Assembly: GCF_900549175.1 (NCBI RefSeq)
Contig: NZ_URNN01000062.1
Coordinates: 1 to 18,269, forward strand
Length of the DNA stretch: 18,269 nt
From: an uncultured Prevotella sp.
Lineage (GTDB): Bacteria > Bacteroidota > Bacteroidia > Bacteroidales > Bacteroidaceae
Direction of reading: 5' to 3'
In this document: piece after piece, positions 14,485-18,269 of the stretch
Numbering within the stretch: the stretch's first letter is position 1
Layout: each line of letters opens with the position of its first letter
The notes under the pieces: model-generated
What the model was told of the DNA's origin: nothing
Seen by the model: only the letters and a program-made list of their open reading frames with translations
Databases searched by the model: none
Program-made: the position numbers and the translations under genes

Positions 14485-14564
14485 TCATAATCGCCCCTAC
14501 ATATAGTCTTCCTTGTTTGTTTCAAAGAGGGCTCCTTTCTCGCGCATGAAGGCGAGAAGGCGGG
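14485..14564. repeat. 80-bp direct repeat copy B (current helicase 3' end)
   Basis: The partner of 13304-13383: 72/80 identical, same orientation, 1181 bases apart. It covers the last 22 codons of the helicase gene, its TAG stop and 12 bases beyond. The two copies bracket the DUF3791/DUF3990 cassette exactly. Confidence 0.9.
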
Positions 14565-17500
14565 CGAAGACTGGACTTTGGGCCAGTAGCGGAGCATGGC
14601 CGAACATTATCAGATGCTCCTCTGCCCGGGTCATGGCCACGTTCAGTTTTCGGTCGACAAGGGTGCCGTCGATGTCCTCGAACGTGGAGTCGGTGAGGAA
14701 GCGCAGCTGGTAATACCTGCGTATGGTAAACCCGTAGATGATGTAACGGCACTGGCTGCCCTGAAAACGCTCCACGGTGTCGATGGTGATGTCGTGCAAA
14801 GTGTCAATGCCATAACGGTCGATGCAGCTGCGTATAGTGGCTATTTGGTTGCGGTAGGGCACTATCACGCCAACTGTTTTGTCCGTGTCAAACCGGTTGC
14901 GCTCGATTTCATATATCTTCATTACTGTGGCCGCAATCATTTCCGCCTCCACCGTGTTCACCTTGTCAAGTTCGTCATCGTCAGGCAGTTCTGTGTCGAA
15001 GAAGGCGATGCGGTGTGTGAGCAGCATGCGGGTAATGCCGTCATTGCAGTCTGCCGATGTTGGCAGAGCCTCTTGCTGATGGGGCAGTGGGACGGGTTGC
15101 AGCAGGCCACCGTAGAATTCATGGTTGGGAAACATACTTATGTCGGGGTGCATGCGTCCCTGCTTGTGCAGCATGAACATCACGTCTTTGCGGCCGTGAT
15201 ACCGCCGCAGCAGTCGCTCGAACAGTGACAGCCGGCAGTCGGTGAGCATAATGTCGCGCAGGCTTTGCTCCTTCACGGCCGACACCTCCGGCCTCTGCTG
15301 CACCACGGCGGGTAGTTGCTTGTGGTCGCCAATCATCACGAACTTGCGTATGGCCGGTGCGCCTGCTTTTTGCGCGCTCAGCAGTCCGATGAGGTGTGGC
15401 TCGAGTATTTGCGACGCCTCGTCGATGATGGCGAGTGAGAACTGTTTCATCTCGAAAATGGCCGTGTTGCTGTTCAGCGCCGTCGTTGTGCCCACGATGA
15501 CACGTGCCTCCCCAATCATTTTTTTCACGTCACCAATATTTCCGCATGCCTCCACACGTGTGTTGAGCATGTGGTTGCGGTATGCATTGGCACAGCTGAT
15601 GCGGCTGCCGAGGCGTATGAAGTCGATGCCCTCGGCCACGAGTTTGCTGCAAATTTCGTCGACGGCACGGTTGGTGTACGACAGCACGAGCACGCTTGAC
15701 GCTTCTTCAAGCAATTCTTCCTTCAGGGTGTTGAGCATGCCGAATGATGTTTTTCCCGTGCCCGGCGGGCCAACGATGAGGAAAAAGTCACGTGCCTGTT
15801 TCACCCGTCGGGCCAGGTCGTTGAAGTCACCGTAGTCTCCTTTCAGACTTATGCCGGTGTCCGTCTCCGGTTCGCGGCGCAGCATGAGCAGGTCGCGGCG
15901 TTCGCGCGGAGCGCGGAGAAAGGCGTGCAGTCCGCGGTAAAGCGGCCCTATCGACGATTCGAAGAAGTCGTGTTCTACAGCCCATGGCCTGTCCTTGTCG
16001 CGCAGGAAGATGGTTGCTCCGGCCTGTGCGTTGCGCAGACTGAGGCGCAGTGTTTCGGCATTGATGTCCTCGATGGTGCATCTGAACACCATGCCCTTGC
16101 GGGCATCGGGGTCACAGCCCCGGTCGTATGGATATAGAATTACGATGTCACCGGTGCGGAAGTTTGAAATGTCGTTGCCGCCCGGTTCGGCAAACCGCAG
16201 TGTCACCGTATCCATGTGCCCCTCTTGTCGGTCGGCCGGACAGACAAGACTCAGGTTGCAGTATATGTTTCCGGCCTGTAGCTTGTCGTCGAGAGAGTCG
16301 TGCCACTTGGCGGCGAAGCCAGAGTTCTCCTTTGTTTTGTTGCCCAGCTTCGAGAGCATGTGTTCGTTGGCCACGAAGGTCATCATGCGGAAGAAGTAGT
16401 CGCGCTCCGTCGTGTCGGCCTCGTGTATTGGCCTTAGCAGTTCCTCTATTTGCGGTTTCTGATATTTTTCCCACAGTTGCCCGCCGGCTCCTTTGGCGTT
16501 CATGTTGTCGGCGGTGAGCCGTTCGAGTATTCTGAATCCGCCATCGCATGTGCACATCATCTCCGTCCATGCAATACGGTTGCGCAGTTTCAGCGCGCGG
16601 AACACAAGTTCCGGTGCGAATCCGAGGCCGAGCAGGCTCTCACGGTATTTGGAGTACAGCAGGAAGGGGAACATCTCCCTGTTGTTTTTCTCGTATATCT
16701 TGCGGAAATTGTAGCGGAAGATGAGCATGTACAGCAGCATCTGCACATAGTGCTCTTCGGTGTGGCGCGGCTTTATGAAGTTATCGTATGGAAATGCCCC
16801 CTTGCCCGATTTCTGCTCTATTATGACTCCCTGGTCCAACTGAATGTAGTCCATACGTCCCTGCAGGCCGAGCATCTCCGAGAAAAACGACGGCTCCACC
16901 ATGCCGTTGCCGGCGTCATACCGCGTAACGGCCTTGGGCAGTTGCACGTGCATGGCGTAGTCGATGTTGTGTTTTTGGTTTTGTGCCTCCTTGTGGAACG
17001 ACTGGTCAGCCTCTGCCGTGGCGAGGCTGACGGCGTTGTTGCGGAAAAACGCCGTCGCGCTTTCCTTATATGTCGGGGTGGGGGTAAGGCCTTGGATGGA
17101 CTCGTCGAGCAGTTGTCCGGCAAAGTTTCCCAGCAGTATCGGCTGTGAGCAGACCGACGGCCGGAGCTTGTTGAGCAGGTGCACCAGCGGCGATTCGTTG
17201 TATGAGGTGAAGCACCGTGCCACGGCGTTGATGTCTACAAGGTAGTCGGGCTCGAAGATGGTCAGTTCCGGATATATCACCCCGCCGGCATCGGCGCGCG
17301 GACGGACAAGGTTGAGCTGTGCCCCACTGTACATCAGTTCGCCCAGATACGACCAGTCGTAGTTGTAGTTGGTGTTGCCCCGGGTGTGGCATATCCGTAT
17401 TTCGCCGTCGGCAACGTCTGTTCCGTCGGCGGCATTTGCGTATATGTATTCTGAGTCCCAACGGTTCACGACCACGCGCATGCACTCGCCGAGGAGTCTG

Positions 17501-17982
17501 TTCTTCTCCGTTCTTTTCGTCTCGGTGGGAAACTGTTCGCGCAGCCGTGGCGGCACCTCCACCTTATATATATATGCGATGAAACGGCACAGGTGCATGA
17601 AGTCGTGGCGGTGCCACTCTTCCAGATCTTTTTCTTCGGCGGCCTTGTGTTTCCCTAACCGCACACGTGTGTCGTTGACGGCTCTCGACAGTTCGGCACC
17701 GGCCTTGTGCTCTTTCAGCAGGTAGTCGGTCTTGGCGAATGTTCCCACAAGGTTCATTCGGGTGAAGGCCGTGTTCTGGTCAACACATCTTATGTATGTG
17801 CGGCGCATTGCGCGGTACATGTGGCGGTAGTCGGGAGCGAGTGCAAGCGCCCGTTCCAGTTCGTTGAAAAACTGTTCGTGTGTCTCCGGCCTGTAAGCCG
17901 TGCCGTTGCCGGCGGTGTCGGCGTCGAGTTTTTGTTCGATGCTGTATCCCAGTTCCTTTACGTTAAATCTCCGTGATTCCAT
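14497..17982 (-). CDS. Dna2-like PD-(D/E)XK nuclease-superfamily 1 helicase
   Basis: 1161 aa, cytosolic. The middle region carries a Cas4/Dna2-type nuclease motif: D378 in LQGRMDYI, then E389-Q-K391 in IIEQKSGK. The C-terminal part is a complete SF1B helicase: Walker A GPPGTGKTS (K744), motif II IIDEASQ (D854, E855), motif III GDHKQLP (D886), a QGRMHP motif, motif V VERFQGS (Q1074), and motif VI NVAMTRAEEH (1114-1123). The first 340 residues are not recognised. Such nuclease-helicases act on flaps, DNA ends or stalled forks in repair; some relatives serve in defence, and the role here is undetermined. No cysteine cluster for an iron-sulfur site is evident around the nuclease. The last 22 codons lie in the 80-bp repeat, and the protein ends about 4 residues earlier than the relic tail would give. 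Many GC-rich codons, as in dxs-trk. Confidence 0.9.
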   Translation of the reverse strand: MESRRFNVKELGYSIEQKLDADTAGNGTAYRPETHEQFFNELERALALAPDYRHMYRAMRRTYIRCVDQNTAFTRMNLVGTFAKTDYLLKEHKAGAELSRAVNDTRVRLGKHKAAEEKDLEEWHRHDFMHLCRFIAYIYKVEVPPRLREQFPTETKRTEKNRLLGECMRVVVNRWDSEYIYANAADGTDVADGEIRICHTRGNTNYNYDWSYLGELMYSGAQLNLVRPRADAGGVIYPELTIFEPDYLVDINAVARCFTSYNESPLVHLLNKLRPSVCSQPILLGNFAGQLLDESIQGLTPTPTYKESATAFFRNNAVSLATAEADQSFHKEAQNQKHNIDYAMHVQLPKAVTRYDAGNGMVEPSFFSEMLGLQGRMDYIQLDQGVIIEQKSGKGAFPYDNFIKPRHTEEHYVQMLLYMLIFRYNFRKIYEKNNREMFPFLLYSKYRESLLGLGFAPELVFRALKLRNRIAWTEMMCTCDGGFRILERLTADNMNAKGAGGQLWEKYQKPQIEELLRPIHEADTTERDYFFRMMTFVANEHMLSKLGNKTKENSGFAAKWHDSLDDKLQAGNIYCNLSLVCPADRQEGHMDTVTLRFAEPGGNDISNFRTGDIVILYPYDRGCDPDARKGMVFRCTIEDINAETLRLSLRNAQAGATIFLRDKDRPWAVEHDFFESSIGPLYRGLHAFLRAPRERRDLLMLRREPETDTGISLKGDYGDFNDLARRVKQARDFFLIVGPPGTGKTSFGMLNTLKEELLEEASSVLVLSYTNRAVDEICSKLVAEGIDFIRLGSRISCANAYRNHMLNTRVEACGNIGDVKKMIGEARVIVGTTTALNSNTAIFEMKQFSLAIIDEASQILEPHLIGLLSAQKAGAPAIRKFVMIGDHKQLPAVVQQRPEVSAVKEQSLRDIMLTDCRLSLFERLLRRYHGRKDVMFMLHKQGRMHPDISMFPNHEFYGGLLQPVPLPHQQEALPTSADCNDGITRMLLTHRIAFFDTELPDDDELDKVNTVEAEMIAATVMKIYEIERNRFDTDKTVGVIVPYRNQIATIRSCIDRYGIDTLHDITIDTVERFQGSQCRYIIYGFTIRRYYQLRFLTDSTFEDIDGTLVDRKLNVAMTRAEEHLIMFGHAPLLAQSPVFARLLAFMREKGALFETNKEDYM

Positions 17983-17993
17983 TTTTCGTTTCT

Positions 17994-18080
17994 TTATTCA
18001 GCAGGTATGGCCACACTGTCTTCCGACCTGCTTTTGTATATTGACAGGCCGGTCATATACGCATGCAAGTGCGTCATCAT
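17994..18080 (-). CDS. Possible 28-aa leader peptide upstream of the helicase gene
   Basis: A short frame beginning MMTHLHAYMTG and ending SVAIPAE, with AAGGA about 6 bases before its ATG and its stop 11 bases before the helicase start. It could be a leader or small regulatory peptide, or chance. Its coding RNA can fold at 18023-18052. A longer in-frame reading from 18230 would cross the presumed promoter and is not supported. Nothing homologous is recognised. Confidence 0.25.
   Translation of the reverse strand: MMTHLHAYMTGLSIYKSRSEDSVAIPAE
18023..18052 (-). promoter_or_regulatory. Possible leader hairpin before the helicase gene
   Basis: CCGACCTG (18023-18030) and CAGGCCGG (18045-18052) form an 8-bp stem on the minus-strand RNA with one G-U pair and a 14-base loop. 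It lies 40-70 bases before the helicase ATG. Not followed by a T-tract, so not a terminator in this direction. Confidence 0.3.
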
Positions 18081-18187
18081 GTTGTCCTTGCGCAGTTTTT
18101 GAGTGTAAAGGTAATTGTAATGCTTGAAATCTCCAAATATATTCGGTTGCAAATGCGCAAACTTTTGTGGTTTCTGAATATTCTTTA

Positions 18188-18205
18188 CTTTAACGTATGT
18201 TAAAG
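18188..18205. repeat. Palindrome CTTTAAC-N4-GTTAAAG, operator-like
   Basis: A perfect 7-bp inverted repeat around GTAT, about 200 bases upstream of the helicase start and about 65 from the window end. The size and AT-rich arms resemble a dimeric repressor site. It might serve the helicase gene or a divergent gene beyond the window. The rest of 18081-18269 shows no gene I can support, except another short inverted repeat (GCGAAA at 18237-18242, TTTCGC at 18252-18257). Confidence 0.4.
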
Positions 18206-18269
18206 AGTACCCGCACCACGATTTCCGCACTACGACGCGAAATACGCGATTTTTCGCTGAAATGGGGAA

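Noticed and set aside
17994..18230. 78-aa minus-strand gene
   Set aside because: The frame crosses the likely promoter region and the palindrome, its N-terminal half has no recognisable pattern, and only its last 28 codons have a plausible ribosome binding site.

Overview
The window looks like two pieces of DNA from different gut-type bacteria joined together. Bases 1 to about 2520 resemble a Clostridia/Bacillota chromosome: a XerC-like tyrosine recombinase on the minus strand diverges from pyruvate kinase on the plus strand. Both have sigma70-type -35/-10 elements with 17-bp spacers and strong Shine-Dalgarno sites. At about 2505-2532 pyruvate kinase runs, in frame and before its natural end, into a DUF4435 (TOPRIM-like) protein. 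Everything after that looks like Bacteroidales: -7 boxes of the form TAnnTTTG, mostly no Shine-Dalgarno sites, and a dxs-trkA-trkH gene order that I remember from Bacteroidales. The simplest reading is an assembly chimera through a short shared sequence coding AANKL. A real fusion gene is much less likely.

The Bacteroidales part has four blocks. (1) 2.5-6.5 kb is a defence-like block. It holds the truncated DUF4435 gene, then a tightly coupled AT-rich three-gene operon: a D12-class DNA adenine methyltransferase, a ParB/Srx-fold protein with an EGNRR motif and HTH, and a protein with a PD-(D/E)XK-like nuclease signature. A 15-bp perfect inverted repeat straddles the operon's -7 box just upstream of the methyltransferase start. 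This is the best candidate for an undescribed restriction-modification-like system here. (2) 6.5-11.3 kb is a minus-strand housekeeping operon: dxs (isoprenoid precursor synthesis), trkA and trkH (potassium uptake). (3) 11.4-13.3 kb is a divergent plus-strand pair: a ketopantoate-reductase family enzyme and an AraC-type regulator. (4) 13.3-18.2 kb is a large minus-strand Dna2-like nuclease-helicase gene, with a small DUF3791 / DUF3990 / small-protein cassette inserted at its 3' end. The cassette resembles a toxin-antitoxin unit with an ADP-ribosyltransferase-like member.

The cassette is bracketed by 80-bp direct repeats (72/80 identical). One copy is the current 3' end of the helicase gene; the other is a relic of a helicase 3' end lying just after the araC stop. 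This shows that the cassette arrived by an event that replaced the helicase tail and left the old tail behind. No rRNA, tRNA, CRISPR array or insertion sequence was recognised.
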